This document shows positions 50,752 to 59,736 of a stretch of DNA of 64,000 nt, one piece after another (the first letter of the stretch is position 1; the number at the start of each line of letters is the position of its first letter). This DNA is from Streptomyces sp. WM6378 (GTDB lineage Bacteria; Actinomycetota; Actinomycetes; Streptomycetales; Streptomycetaceae), in NCBI RefSeq assembly GCF_001279695.1, contig NZ_LGDD01000013.1, positions 1 through 64,000 on the forward strand. The letters run 5' to 3'. Under the pieces are notes generated by a model. That model was given only the letters and a program-made list of their open reading frames with translations, searched no databases and was not told where the DNA came from. The position numbers were made by a program, and so were the translations under genes.

Positions 50752-52503
50752 TCACCCCAACTCGCGCCAGCGGTTGGTGATGGGAAGCCGGCGGTCCTTG
50801 CCGAACCCCTTCGCCGAGATCTTCGTACCCGGCGGATACTGCCGCCGCTTGTACTCCGCCGTGTCCACCATCCGCAGCGTCCTCCCCACCAGCTCCGGGT
50901 CGTACCCGGCCGCCACGATCGCGTCCGCGCCCTGGTCCCGGTCGACGTACATCGCCAGGATCGCGTCCAGGACCGGGTAGTCGGGCAGCGAGTCCGTGTC
51001 GACCTGGCCCGGGCGGAGCTCGGCGCTGGGGGGCTTGGTGAGGGAGTTCTCCGGGATCGGCGGGGTCTGGCCGCGCTCGGCCGCCGCGCGGTTGCGCCAC
51101 TCGGCGAGCCGGAACACCGAGGTCTTGTAGACGTCCTTGATCGGCCCGTACGCGCCCGCCGAGTCGCCGTACAGCGTCGAATAGCCCACCGCCAGCTCGG
51201 ACTTGTTGCCCGGGGCGAGCACGATGTGGCCCTCCTGGTTGGAGAGCGCCATCAGCATCGTGCCGCGCAGCCGCGACTGGAGGTTCTCCTCGGCGAGCCC
51301 GGTCAGGCCGAGCGAGCCCATGTAGGCGTCGAACATCGGCTCAATGGGGACGGTGCGGAAGTTCAGCCCGGTACGCCGCGCCAGCTCGGCCGCGTCGCCC
51401 CGGGAGTGGTCCGAGGAGTACTTCGACGGCATGGACACGCCGTACACGTTCGCCGCGCCCAGCGCGTCGCAGGCGATCGCGGCGACCAGCGCCGAGTCGA
51501 TGCCGCCGGACAGGCCGATCAGGACGGACCGGAAGCCGTTCTTCGCGGCATACGCGCGCAGGCCCACGACCAGCGCCGAGTAGACCTCCTCATCGTCGTC
51601 GAGCCGCTCGGCGTAACCGCCGGTCAGCTCCGGCTCGTACGCCGGGACCGGCTCCTCGGAGACCACCACGTGGTCGATGCGAAGACCGTCGTCGACCACG
51701 CCGGACGGGGCCGGGCCCGCGGCCGGGAGTTCCAGGTCGAGGACGACCGAGCCCTCGCTGAACTGCGGTGCCCGCGCCACGACTTCGCCGCTCGCGTCGA
51801 CGACGATCGAGTCGCCGTCGAAGACCAGCTCGTCCTGGCCGCCGATGGTCGCCACGTACGCGAGCGTGCAGCCGGCCTCCTGGGCGCGCTTGCGGACCAG
51901 GTCGAGCCGGGAGTCGTCCTTGTTCTGCTCGTACGGCGAGGCGTTGATGGAGATCAGGAGTCCCGCGCCCGCCGAGCGGGTGGCCGGGACGCGGCCGCCG
52001 TCCTGCCACAGGTCCTCGCAGATGGCGAGGGCCACGTCGATGCCGCGCACCCGCACCACGGGCATGGTGTCGCCCGGCACGAAGTAGCGGAACTCGTCGA
52101 ACACGCCGTAGTTGGGCAGGTGGTGCTTGGCGAAGGCCAGCACGACCCGGCCGCCGTGCAGCACCGCCGCCGCGTTCTGCGGAGCGCCCGCCGGCTGGCC
52201 GAGCCGGGGGCTTGCGACGGGGGAGCGGTCCAGGTACCCGACGACCACGGGGATCTCCCCGAAGCCCTCCGCCGCCAGGCGCGCCGCGAGCGCGGTGAGC
52301 GCCCGCCGGGACGCCTCGACGAAGGACGACCTGAGGGCCAGGTCCTCGACGGGGTAGCCGGTCAGCATCATCTCGGGGAACGCGACGAGGTGCGCCCCCT
52401 GCTCGGCGGAGTGCCGTGTCCAGTGCACGATCGCCTCGGTGTTGCCGGAGATGTCCCCGACGGTCGAGTCGATCTGATTCAGGGCGAGACGTAGTTGAGG
52501 CAC
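50752..52503 (-). CDS. nadE: glutamine-dependent NAD+ synthetase
   Basis: A 583-residue two-domain enzyme that amidates nicotinic-acid adenine dinucleotide to NAD+ using glutamine. The N-terminal nitrilase domain has the catalytic Glu in VAFPEMMLTGYP, Lys in FAKHHLPNYG and nucleophilic Cys in LAICEDLWQ; the C-terminal ATP pyrophosphatase domain has GLSGGIDSALVAAI. GTG 52503 (VPQLRLALNQIDSTVGD) matches the family start better than the TTG at 52524. Single gene with its own promoter. Confidence 0.96.
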   Translation of the reverse strand: MPQLRLALNQIDSTVGDISGNTEAIVHWTRHSAEQGAHLVAFPEMMLTGYPVEDLALRSSFVEASRRALTALAARLAAEGFGEIPVVVGYLDRSPVASPRLGQPAGAPQNAAAVLHGGRVVLAFAKHHLPNYGVFDEFRYFVPGDTMPVVRVRGIDVALAICEDLWQDGGRVPATRSAGAGLLISINASPYEQNKDDSRLDLVRKRAQEAGCTLAYVATIGGQDELVFDGDSIVVDASGEVVARAPQFSEGSVVLDLELPAAGPAPSGVVDDGLRIDHVVVSEEPVPAYEPELTGGYAERLDDDEEVYSALVVGLRAYAAKNGFRSVLIGLSGGIDSALVAAIACDALGAANVYGVSMPSKYSSDHSRGDAAELARRTGLNFRTVPIEPMFDAYMGSLGLTGLAEENLQSRLRGTMLMALSNQEGHIVLAPGNKSELAVGYSTLYGDSAGAYGPIKDVYKTSVFRLAEWRNRAAAERGQTPPIPENSLTKPPSAELRPGQVDTDSLPDYPVLDAILAMYVDRDQGADAIVAAGYDPELVGRTLRMVDTAEYKRRQYPPGTKISAKGFGKDRRLPITNRWRELG

Positions 52504-52621
52504 GCGGCCCAGTGTAATCGTCAATGCGACGCGATGGGGTGGGGAGCGGCGATACGGGGCGCCGTTCGGGGCGCCCCATGAGCCGGGCGGAGGCGCGGCC
52601 AGTGCCCCTCCCGCGGCAGGG

Positions 52622-53524
52622 TCAGTCGGTGACCGGGCTCGGGTCGGTGTCGGTGCCGCTTCCGGTACCTGGGCTGCTTCCCGCGACGACCGGCCCGCTC
52701 CACACCGTCTCGTCGTACTTCAGCGTCTGCGGCCCGATCTGGAAGTCCACGGTCTTGGACCCGGGCGGCATCGAGAAGGCGAACTCGCCCCTGGCGCGGC
52801 CGCCCGGCTCCAGGGCGCCCGCGAACATGCTCGTCGCGTGCTCGTCGTCGTATATGGCCTCGACCTCGATGCCGTCCGAGCCGCGCGCGGTCGGCACCGC
52901 CGACGTGACGTCGATCGACGCGTCGCTGTCGTTCACGATGGTGACGGTGAAGCGGATCGCCCGGTTGCCCTTGCGATGGCCCGACGCGGACGCGTCCGGC
53001 GCGTACGGGGCCGGCCGGGAGACGGTGACCTGCACGCCGTCCGGGTAGGTGTGCGTCGCCCCGAACGGCTGCGGCTGCTGGGCGGGCGGGGCGCTCGGTG
53101 ACGGCTTCGGACCGGGCGCCGAGGACGAGGCGGCGCGCGACGGCGCCGGGGATATGCCGCCGCCCGCACCCTTGGCGGCGTCCTTCACGAACACCACGGT
53201 GACCAGAAGCCCGAAGATCCCGAGCACGGTCGCGACGCCACCGAGCACGCTCCCGGCCAGCGGCACGCCCTTGTTGGTGGCCCGTCCCTCGCGTGCCCGC
53301 CCGTGCCCAACGAGCCCGAGGACCACGGCCAGGACTCCGAGCGTGCCCGACAGCCAGAACAGGAAGGGCACGAGCCCGAAGGCCACCCCGAAGACGCCGA
53401 GGACCAGGGACGCGGCGCCGAGACCGTTACGGGCCTGCTGCGCGGGAGCCTGCGGCGGACCCGGGCGGCCGGATGACGGCGGCCCCCACTGCGGCTGGCC
53501 GGGGGAGTTGACGGGCACGGTCAT
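52622..53524 (-). CDS. membrane protein with DUF4190 and DUF4352-like domains
   Basis: A 300-residue membrane protein. Residues 1-30 are Pro/Gln-rich; 32-110 hold two or three helices of DUF4190 type (GLGAASLVLGVFGVAFGLVP, LGVLAVVLGLVGHGRAREG, LAGSVLGGVATVLGIFGLLV); a Ser/Pro/Ala linker follows, then an exported beta-rich DUF4352-like domain from about 150 (FTVTIVNDSDASIDVTSA, GGRARGEFAFSMPPGSKTVD). Such proteins sit on the outer face with an unknown ligand. Divergent from the APC permease, sharing an 83-bp spacer with an inverted repeat. Confidence 0.85.
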   Translation of the reverse strand: MTVPVNSPGQPQWGPPSSGRPGPPQAPAQQARNGLGAASLVLGVFGVAFGLVPFLFWLSGTLGVLAVVLGLVGHGRAREGRATNKGVPLAGSVLGGVATVLGIFGLLVTVVFVKDAAKGAGGGISPAPSRAASSSAPGPKPSPSAPPAQQPQPFGATHTYPDGVQVTVSRPAPYAPDASASGHRKGNRAIRFTVTIVNDSDASIDVTSAVPTARGSDGIEVEAIYDDEHATSMFAGALEPGGRARGEFAFSMPPGSKTVDFQIGPQTLKYDETVWSGPVVAGSSPGTGSGTDTDPSPVTD

Positions 53525-53536
53525 GGGGAGTCCTTC

Positions 53537-53560
53537 GGTGATCCATTTTTTCGGATCACC
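53537..53560. promoter_or_regulatory. 8-bp inverted repeat in divergent spacer
   Basis: GGTGATCC and GGATCACC flank ATTTTTTC, an AT-rich centre rare in this GC-rich DNA, 13 bp from the start of the DUF4190 gene and 48 bp from the APC gene. It could be an operator for either; no regulator is adjacent. Confidence 0.4.
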
Positions 53561-53607
53561 CTACGGCCCGACGTGCGGGACCCCGCCGCCGAGCCGAGGA
53601 TGGGCGC

Positions 53608-55041
53608 ATGACGACCACGGACGCCTCCGATGAAGAACTCGTCGCGGACGGAGGGACAAAACGGCAGTTCGTCTCGTGGGTGACGCTGGGCCTCATGACG
53701 ACGGCATCCGTCGCGAGCCTGCGCCCCTCCCCGTCCATGGCCATCTACGGCCTCGCCGCGATCTTCCTCTACCTCCTGCCGGCCCTCGTCTTCCTGCTGC
53801 CGACGGCGCTGGTCGGTGCCGAACTCGCCTCGGGCTGGACCGGCGGCATCTACCGCTGGGTGAGCGAGGCGCTGGGCAAACCGCTCGGGTTCCTCGCGGT
53901 CTGGTGCCAGTTCGCCATGACGATCGCGTACTACCCGAGCCTGCTCGCGTACGTCGCCTCGACCTTCGCGTACGTCATCAACCCGAAGCTGGCCGAGAAC
54001 GGGCCGTACGTCGCGATCGTCATCGTCGTCATCTACTGGACCGGCGTGTGGATCTCCTCGCGCGGTACGAAGACGGTCGCGGGGCTGAGCTCCCTGGGGC
54101 TCGTCATCGGCACGCTCATCCCGGGCGTGGTCCTGGTCGTCCTCGGCTTCGTCTTCCTCGGCCAGGGCAACCCGTCGGCGGCGCCGATGAGCGCCTCGCA
54201 CTGGCTGCCGCCGTGGACCGGGCTCGCCAGCCTGGTCCTGATCGTCAACAACTTCCTGTCGTACGCGGGCATGGAGATGAACGGCGTCCATGTGTCCTCG
54301 CTGCGCGACCCCAAGCGCGAGTACCCCAAATCGATGTTCCTGGCGACCGGCCTGGTGCTGCTGATCTTCATCCTTCCGGCCCTGGCGATCTCCTGGGTGA
54401 TGCCGTCGTCGGAGCTGAGCCTGACGGCCGGTCTGATGCAGGCCTTCCAGGCCTTCTTCGGCCACTTCCACATCGGCTGGATGACCAAGGTCGTCGGCGT
54501 GATGCTGGTGGCGGCCGCGCTCGGCGGCATGCTGACCTGGCTCGCGGGACCCGCCAAGGGGCTGGTGCTGCTTTCGCGCCAGGAGGGCTATCTGCCGCCG
54601 GTGTTCCAGCGGTTGAACAAGTACGGCACCCCGCAGAACATCATGGTCGCGCAGGGTGTCATCACCACCCTGATCGGCATCCTGTACGCGTTCAGCGGCG
54701 ACGTGTCGAGCGCCTACTGGATGTTCTCCGTCATCACCGTCCAGATCTACCTCATCGCCTACCTGCTGATGTTCGTGGCGGTGGTCAGGCTGCGCAGGAC
54801 CCGGCCCGAGGTGGAGCGGGGGTTCCGGGTGCCCGCGGTCGCGTGGGTCGCGGGCATCGGGTTCGTGGCGTCGGTGGCCGCGCTGTGCATCGGGTTCGTA
54901 CCGCCGGACCGGTTCGGCAACCAGCCGCTCTGGCGGTACCTGCTGATCGTCGGCGGCGGCCTCCTGGCGCTCGGCATCCTCGCGCCGCTGGCCTTCCTGA
55001 AGTTCCGCAAGCCGAGCTGGGTGCATCCGGACCACCAGTAA
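53608..55041 (+). CDS. APC-family amino acid permease
   Basis: A 477-residue, about 12-helix transporter of the amino acid-polyamine-organocation superfamily, closest in layout to glutamate/GABA antiporter-type members: GLMTTASVASLRPSPSMAIYG (helix 1), LPTALVGAELASGWTGGIYRW, FLSYAGMEMNGVHVSSLRDPKREYP (helix 6 and the loop) and FVPPDRFGNQPLWRYL near the end. It imports or exchanges amino acids by proton or substrate coupling; the exact amino acid cannot be read. ATG 53608 follows GAGGA. Next gene on the same strand begins 31 bp later. Confidence 0.9.
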   Translation: MTTTDASDEELVADGGTKRQFVSWVTLGLMTTASVASLRPSPSMAIYGLAAIFLYLLPALVFLLPTALVGAELASGWTGGIYRWVSEALGKPLGFLAVWCQFAMTIAYYPSLLAYVASTFAYVINPKLAENGPYVAIVIVVIYWTGVWISSRGTKTVAGLSSLGLVIGTLIPGVVLVVLGFVFLGQGNPSAAPMSASHWLPPWTGLASLVLIVNNFLSYAGMEMNGVHVSSLRDPKREYPKSMFLATGLVLLIFILPALAISWVMPSSELSLTAGLMQAFQAFFGHFHIGWMTKVVGVMLVAAALGGMLTWLAGPAKGLVLLSRQEGYLPPVFQRLNKYGTPQNIMVAQGVITTLIGILYAFSGDVSSAYWMFSVITVQIYLIAYLLMFVAVVRLRRTRPEVERGFRVPAVAWVAGIGFVASVAALCIGFVPPDRFGNQPLWRYLLIVGGGLLALGILAPLAFLKFRKPSWVHPDHQ

Positions 55042-55072
55042 CCGCGGCCGCCCCCGTAACATTGGCCCCACT

Positions 55073-55762
55073 ATGTCCCGCAGTGGTGTGCGAACCCGGC
55101 CCGTCGCGGTCCTGCTCGCGCTCGGCGCCCTGGCGTACACGGCCTGGGTCCTTGAGCTCGTCTTCCAGACCGGCCTCGACCCGATCCAGGCGTACGTGAG
55201 TGAACTCGCCGCGGCCGACCAGCCGCTGGGCGGGCTCTTCCGCGCCACCGACCTGACGGCGGGACTCCTGGTCCTGGCCGCCGCGGTGTGCGCGCTCTGG
55301 CGCTGCGACCGGCGGCGCTGGTCGCTGGCGGGCTGGTCGGGGCTCGCCCTGTTCGGCGCGGCCACGGCGGTCGACTCCCGCCTCCCGCTGAGCTGCGCCC
55401 CGACCGCCGACCCGGTGTGCGCGGCCCGCGAAACGGCGGGCCTGGTCCCGGCGACGCACACCGCGCACGCGGTGAGCAGCAGCCTGGCGATGCTGGGAGC
55501 GCTGGCCGGCGTGGTGGCCCTCACCGTCGCGGCCCGCCGCTACGGCTGGTGGCCCTTGCTCGCGGCGCGCCTCGGCCCGGCGCTGGTGACCCTCGAACTG
55601 GCCGCCACGGCTTGGACGCTGGCATCGGTGGCGGCCTTCCAGGCGGGCCGCGGCACCTGGGCCCTGGGCGCGGGCCAGCGGCTTCAGGTGCTGGTGGTGG
55701 CGGTCTGGCTGGGGGTGCTGGCGGTTTGCGTGGCGAGGGAGGGGCGGGCATGGCGTTCCTGA
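55073..55762 (+). CDS. DUF998-family membrane protein
   Basis: A 229-residue polytopic membrane protein with about six hydrophobic segments and the DUF998 pattern: YVSELAAADQPLGGLFRATD after helix 1, LPLSCAPTADPVCAARE in a cysteine-bearing loop, then HTAHAVSSSLAMLGAL. Its function is unknown in the family. It overlaps the following alpha/beta hydrolase by 13 bp on the same strand (ATG of that gene lies in its last codons), so the two are translationally coupled and may form a functional pair. Confidence 0.88.
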   Translation: MSRSGVRTRPVAVLLALGALAYTAWVLELVFQTGLDPIQAYVSELAAADQPLGGLFRATDLTAGLLVLAAAVCALWRCDRRRWSLAGWSGLALFGAATAVDSRLPLSCAPTADPVCAARETAGLVPATHTAHAVSSSLAMLGALAGVVALTVAARRYGWWPLLAARLGPALVTLELAATAWTLASVAAFQAGRGTWALGAGQRLQVLVVAVWLGVLAVCVAREGRAWRS

Positions 55763-56568
55763 AGGTCGGCGGGGTGGCGCACCACGTGATGGTCGAGGGC
55801 GCCGGGCCATCGGTGGTGCTCAGCGCCGGGCTCGGCATGAGCTGGTTCGACTGGGATCCAGTGGTGCCGCTGCTCACCCCGGACCACACGGTCGTACGCT
55901 TCGACCGGCCCGGGCACGGGCTCTCCGGGCCGGCCGTGGTGCCGCCGACCGCCGCGGGGGAGGCGCACCGGATCGCGGGGCTGCTCGACGCGCTGGGTGC
56001 GGCCGGTCCGGTGACGGTGGTCGGCCACTCCATCGCGGGGTTCCATGCGGAGGCCTTCGCGCGGCTGTACCCGGCCCGTACGGCGGGCCTCGTCCTGGTC
56101 GACTCCAGCATCGAGGAGGCCGCGCGTCCTCCGGCCGCCCCGGGTCTGCGGCTCGCTTTCGCGCGGGCGGTGGGGGCGGCGCTCTGCGGCACGGGAGTGC
56201 CCGCCGCGCTCGGCCCCGCGGTCCGCCGGGCCGCGGTCCGCGCCTCCCGCACGGGCGGGGGCGATCCGGCCCCGCGCGCCTTGGTACGGCGCTGCTACGG
56301 CACGTCGCGGGTGCTGCGCGGAATGATCCTGGAGAACGCGCGGTACGGGGCGGTGGCGGCGGAACTCCTGTCCCTGCGGCGCCGGTTGAGCCTCCCGGCG
56401 GCACCGGTCACCGTGCTGGCGGGCGGCGCCGGGGGCGAGGCCTGGATCCACCGCCAGCGCGGCCTGGCGGCGACGCTGGGCGCCACCTTCCAACTGGCCG
56501 AGGCCGCAGGCCACTTGGTGATGCTGGACGACCCGGGGGCGGTGGCGCGAGCGGTGCCTCCTGGATAG
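55750..56568 (+). CDS. alpha/beta-fold hydrolase
   Basis: A 272-residue alpha/beta hydrolase. Oxyanion strand VVLSAGLGMSWFDWDPVV, the nucleophile elbow VVGHSIAGFHAEAF (Gly-His-Ser-x-Gly, Ser about residue 90) and the catalytic His in AAGHLVMLDDP near the end are present. Esterase, haloalkane dehalogenase-like or lactonase activity are all possible; no specificity motif stands out. The Ala/Arg-rich middle (about 140-190) is a long lid. Start overlaps the DUF998 stop. It converges on the sedolisin gene across a repeat-filled 418-bp spacer. Confidence 0.88.
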   Translation: MAFLKVGGVAHHVMVEGAGPSVVLSAGLGMSWFDWDPVVPLLTPDHTVVRFDRPGHGLSGPAVVPPTAAGEAHRIAGLLDALGAAGPVTVVGHSIAGFHAEAFARLYPARTAGLVLVDSSIEEAARPPAAPGLRLAFARAVGAALCGTGVPAALGPAVRRAAVRASRTGGGDPAPRALVRRCYGTSRVLRGMILENARYGAVAAELLSLRRRLSLPAAPVTVLAGGAGGEAWIHRQRGLAATLGATFQLAEAAGHLVMLDDPGAVARAVPPG

Positions 56569-56986
56569 TTCCCCGCCCCTTCCCGAGACCCTCCGGGGGT
56601 GTGGGTGGGTGACGGTGGCTTCCGGGGCTCCGCCCCAGACCCCGTTCGCGCCTTGAGGGCGCTCGTCCTCAATCGCCGGACGGGCTGGGTATGCCCACAT
56701 GGGCGGCACTCAAGAAGTCAGGGCGGGCTTGGGTACGCACCCTGCCAGGACCAACCCGGCCAGGGGCGCGGGGAACTGCGCGACCAGCCACGCACGGCCC
56801 GCAGCCAGACGAACTCCCCCCCCGGCGGGTTTCGGGAAGGGGTGGGGCGGGGCCGGACTGGGGTCTGGGGCGGAGCCCCAGGGCGAGCGCCGGCCGCAGC
56901 CGAACGAGCTCCTCTGGAGGGGGAACGCAAAACCCCGCCCCCGGCCAGCGCGTGGCCGAGGGCGGGGTGTGACCCTGGTGAAGGGG
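56569..56986. repeat. gene-free spacer with four repeat modules
   Basis: No gene. Reverse module B (GGGGCTCCGCCCCAGACC to GCCGGACGGGCTG, about 56632-56690), reverse module A (GGGGCGCGGGGAACTGCGCG near 56763, ending GCACGGCCCGCAG about 56803), a CGGCGGGTTTCGGGAAGGGG segment also seen at 14515, and a hairpin core GTCTGGGGCGGAGCCCCAG about 56862-56881. It fills the convergent gap. Confidence 0.78.
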
Positions 56987-58945
56987 TCAGCGGCGGAACG
57001 GGAAGCCGTACGACGCCACGTAACCCGGCGCGGGCGAACCCACACCCGTCACGTCGTCGTACCCCTTCGTCGCGGACAGCGAGCTGTCCTTGCCGAGGGA
57101 GCGGACCGACGTCAGCAGGCCGCCCGACGCGTCCACGCCGTTCGCGAAGTCGACACGCGCGACCGCGAGGTCACGCTTCGCACCCAGCGGGTGGTCCGTC
57201 ACGTCGTGGAAGAGCGGCGAGCCGAAGCGCGCGTAGATCGACGGGTTCGCGAACCCGATCGGGAAGTGCTGGGCCTGCTGGGCCAGCGCCTGGATGCCCG
57301 CAGTGACCGGGGCGGCGAGCGAGGTGCCGCCGATGCGGTACTCGTCGTACTTCACCGACTTGTCGGGCCAGGACTGCGTCTGGCCCACCAGGAAGCCGGT
57401 GTTGGGGTCGGCCACGGCCGCGATGTCCGGAACCGTGCGCATCCGGGTCGCGCCGTTCGCCTTCGCCAGCGAGTCCGGCACGATGCCGTGCTGGTAGAAC
57501 GGCTGCTTCACGGTGGAGCTGGTGCCGCCGCCCGCGCCGCCGGTGTAGGCGCCGGGGAAGTTCGTCCAGCTCTTGCCGTCCGCGGCGAGGGCGGCCTTCT
57601 CGGTGCCCCAGCCGGTCTCGAACTGGTACTTGTCGTTCTTGCCGACCGCCAGCGAGGTGCCGCCGACCGCCGTCACCCAAGCCGAGTTGGCGGGGGTGTC
57701 GACCTGCTTCTTGCCGGTGTTGGCGACCTCGTCGCCGTTGTCGCCGGAGGAGAAGTAGAAGCCGATGCCCTCGATCGCGCCGAGCTTGAACGTCTGGTCG
57801 TACGCCGCCGCGATGTCCGGGGTCTCGTTGGCCTCGATGTCGCCCCACGAGTTGGAGACGATGTCGGCGAGCCGCTTGTCGACGACCTTGTTGAGGGCGT
57901 CGAGCAGATCCGGGTCGTTGCAGGACGCGCCGCCCACGTACACGATGTTCGCGTCGGGCGCGACCGCGTGCACGGCCTCGACGTCCAGGGACTCCTCGCC
58001 GTACCAGCCGGATGCCTTGCAGTCGTCCACGCTGTTGTAGGCCGCCGGGAGGACCTCGGTGTACTGGCCCTTCTTGTAGGCCTTGTCGCCGTTGCGCTTG
58101 GCGTACGTCGCCGCGTCCGACGCCATGGTCGGCGAGGCGTACGCGTCGGTGATCGCGACGGTCACGCCCTTGCCGGTGTACTTGCCCGCGCCGTACGCGG
58201 CCCGCAGCTGCTGGCCGGTGTAGCCGTGCACGGCGTACGGAACCTTGGTGCCGTACGCGTCCGGCAGCGTCTTGGCGACGTTCTGGCCGTAGTAGCTGGA
58301 GAACGGCCCCGCGTTGCGGAAGCCGACGCCCGGCCCCGGCAGGGTGTCCTCGTGAGTCGACTGGTGCGGCGCGTTGTCCAGGCCGGTCACCGTCAGAACG
58401 GCGCCCGCGAGCGCGTTCGGCGCGGAGGCGGCCTTGGACGGGGCGTGGTAAGTCCGGCCGCTCTTGCGGTAGTTGTGCAGCTGCGTGGCGAACGCCTTCT
58501 GCGCCGCCGCAACGTCACCGGACACCGATATGTAGTGCTGGGTGGAGCCCGTGATGGTCAGTCCGGACGACTTCAGCCACTTGGTGACCGCGTCGATCTG
58601 CTCCTGGGTGGCGCCGAAGCGCTGCTGCGCCTGGTCGGCGCTGAGGTACTTGCCGTACGACGCCGACTGCGGGTCGGACACGGCCGCGGCGTACGCGTCG
58701 AGGCCCTTCGCGTCCCGCCCGGCGAGGTACACCCGGGCGTTGACCTTGGTTGCTGCGGCGGTGGCACCCTGGTCGGCGGAGCCGGTGGCCCAGACGGGCT
58801 GGGTGCCCGCGAGGGCCGCCCGTCCGCTCGGGACCGGGTCGGCCGCCTGGGCGGACGGTATGCCGAGGGCGAGCGCGCCGGCGAGCAAAGGCAGTGTCGC
58901 TGCCATGCTCACACCGGCGCGCCGCCTGGCGCGGCTGGTTCTCAT
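56987..58945 (-). CDS. secreted sedolisin-family (S53) peptidase
   Basis: A 652-residue exported serine-carboxyl peptidase. Residues 1-35 are a Sec-type signal (GVSMAATLPLLAGALALG, cleavage after SAQA); a pro-kumamolisin activation domain runs to about 185; the catalytic domain has Glu and Asp in SLDVEAVHAVAPDA, oxyanion Asp in FSSGDNGDEV and the nucleophile in GGTSLAAPVTAG, with a calcium site near the C terminus. Sedolisins work at acid pH and are typical of Streptomyces secretion. ATG 58945 has GGGGG upstream. No inhibitor or regulator gene is adjacent. Confidence 0.94.
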   Translation of the reverse strand: MRTSRARRRAGVSMAATLPLLAGALALGIPSAQAADPVPSGRAALAGTQPVWATGSADQGATAAATKVNARVYLAGRDAKGLDAYAAAVSDPQSASYGKYLSADQAQQRFGATQEQIDAVTKWLKSSGLTITGSTQHYISVSGDVAAAQKAFATQLHNYRKSGRTYHAPSKAASAPNALAGAVLTVTGLDNAPHQSTHEDTLPGPGVGFRNAGPFSSYYGQNVAKTLPDAYGTKVPYAVHGYTGQQLRAAYGAGKYTGKGVTVAITDAYASPTMASDAATYAKRNGDKAYKKGQYTEVLPAAYNSVDDCKASGWYGEESLDVEAVHAVAPDANIVYVGGASCNDPDLLDALNKVVDKRLADIVSNSWGDIEANETPDIAAAYDQTFKLGAIEGIGFYFSSGDNGDEVANTGKKQVDTPANSAWVTAVGGTSLAVGKNDKYQFETGWGTEKAALAADGKSWTNFPGAYTGGAGGGTSSTVKQPFYQHGIVPDSLAKANGATRMRTVPDIAAVADPNTGFLVGQTQSWPDKSVKYDEYRIGGTSLAAPVTAGIQALAQQAQHFPIGFANPSIYARFGSPLFHDVTDHPLGAKRDLAVARVDFANGVDASGGLLTSVRSLGKDSSLSATKGYDDVTGVGSPAPGYVASYGFPFRR

Positions 58946-59094
58946 GTAACCCCCTGCGTGAGGTCTTCGCATGCTGTACGTGCGCTGTCTGATGCGCGCA
59001 TGTAATGCGTCACTCTTGTCAGGAACGGTTCATGCGGGGGGCATGTGATCACCAAGAAACGCCAAAGAGCGTTTACCCTCGGTCAGTTGAGCCG

Positions 59095-59736
59095 TCAGTC
59101 GGTACGTGCCGTGGCGCCCCTTTTCTTCAGCATTTGTGCCATCAGGTCGATTTCCGACTGCTGCGAGTCGACCATCCCCTGCGCCAACTGCTTCTCCGGG
59201 CCGACCGTGCAGCGCTCGACACAGCCCTGCGCCATGTGAATGCCGCCCTTGTGGTGCTCGGTCATCAGCTGGAGGTAGAGCACCTCGGCGTCCTTGCCGC
59301 TGAGCCCCCGCAGCTTGTCCAGATCGGTGTTGGTGGCCATGCCCGGCATCAGCGCGCCGTCGGCGCCCGGTTCCATGCCCATGCCCATCCATGCCATCGG
59401 CAGCTGGGACGCCTCGTTCTTCGGCAGCCCCCACAGGTCCAGCCAGCCGAGCATCATGCCCCGCTGGTTGGCCTGAGTGTTGGCGATGTCGTACGCGAGG
59501 CGTCGCACCTCCTCGTCCGAGGTGCGGTCGCGCACGATGAAGGACATCTCCACCGCCTGCTGGTGGTGCGTCGACATGTCGCGCGCGAATCCCGCGTCCG
59601 CCGAAGTGGCCGTCGGCGTACGGGACTTGGCCTCGGCGGTGGCCCGGCTGCCGCCCGAGGAGACGAGCACGGCGGCCGCCGCGAACACCAGCGCGAGGGC
59701 GAGCGCGGCCGCGAGCCCCCAGTAGCGGCGGATCAC
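59095..59736 (-). CDS. DUF305-family exported protein
   Basis: A 213-residue protein with an N-terminal signal or anchor helix (YWGLAAALALALVFAAAAVLV) and a helical DUF305 domain. Histidine-rich motifs MSTHHQQAVEMS and TEHHKGGIHMAQ resemble ferritin-like metal sites; they are consistent with copper or iron binding, which is proposed for the family but not shown. GTG 59736 overlaps the DUF3105 stop as GTGA. The pair DUF3105-DUF305 is common in actinobacteria, so they probably act together outside the membrane. Confidence 0.88.
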   Translation of the reverse strand: MIRRYWGLAAALALALVFAAAAVLVSSGGSRATAEAKSRTPTATSADAGFARDMSTHHQQAVEMSFIVRDRTSDEEVRRLAYDIANTQANQRGMMLGWLDLWGLPKNEASQLPMAWMGMGMEPGADGALMPGMATNTDLDKLRGLSGKDAEVLYLQLMTEHHKGGIHMAQGCVERCTVGPEKQLAQGMVDSQQSEIDLMAQMLKKRGATARTD

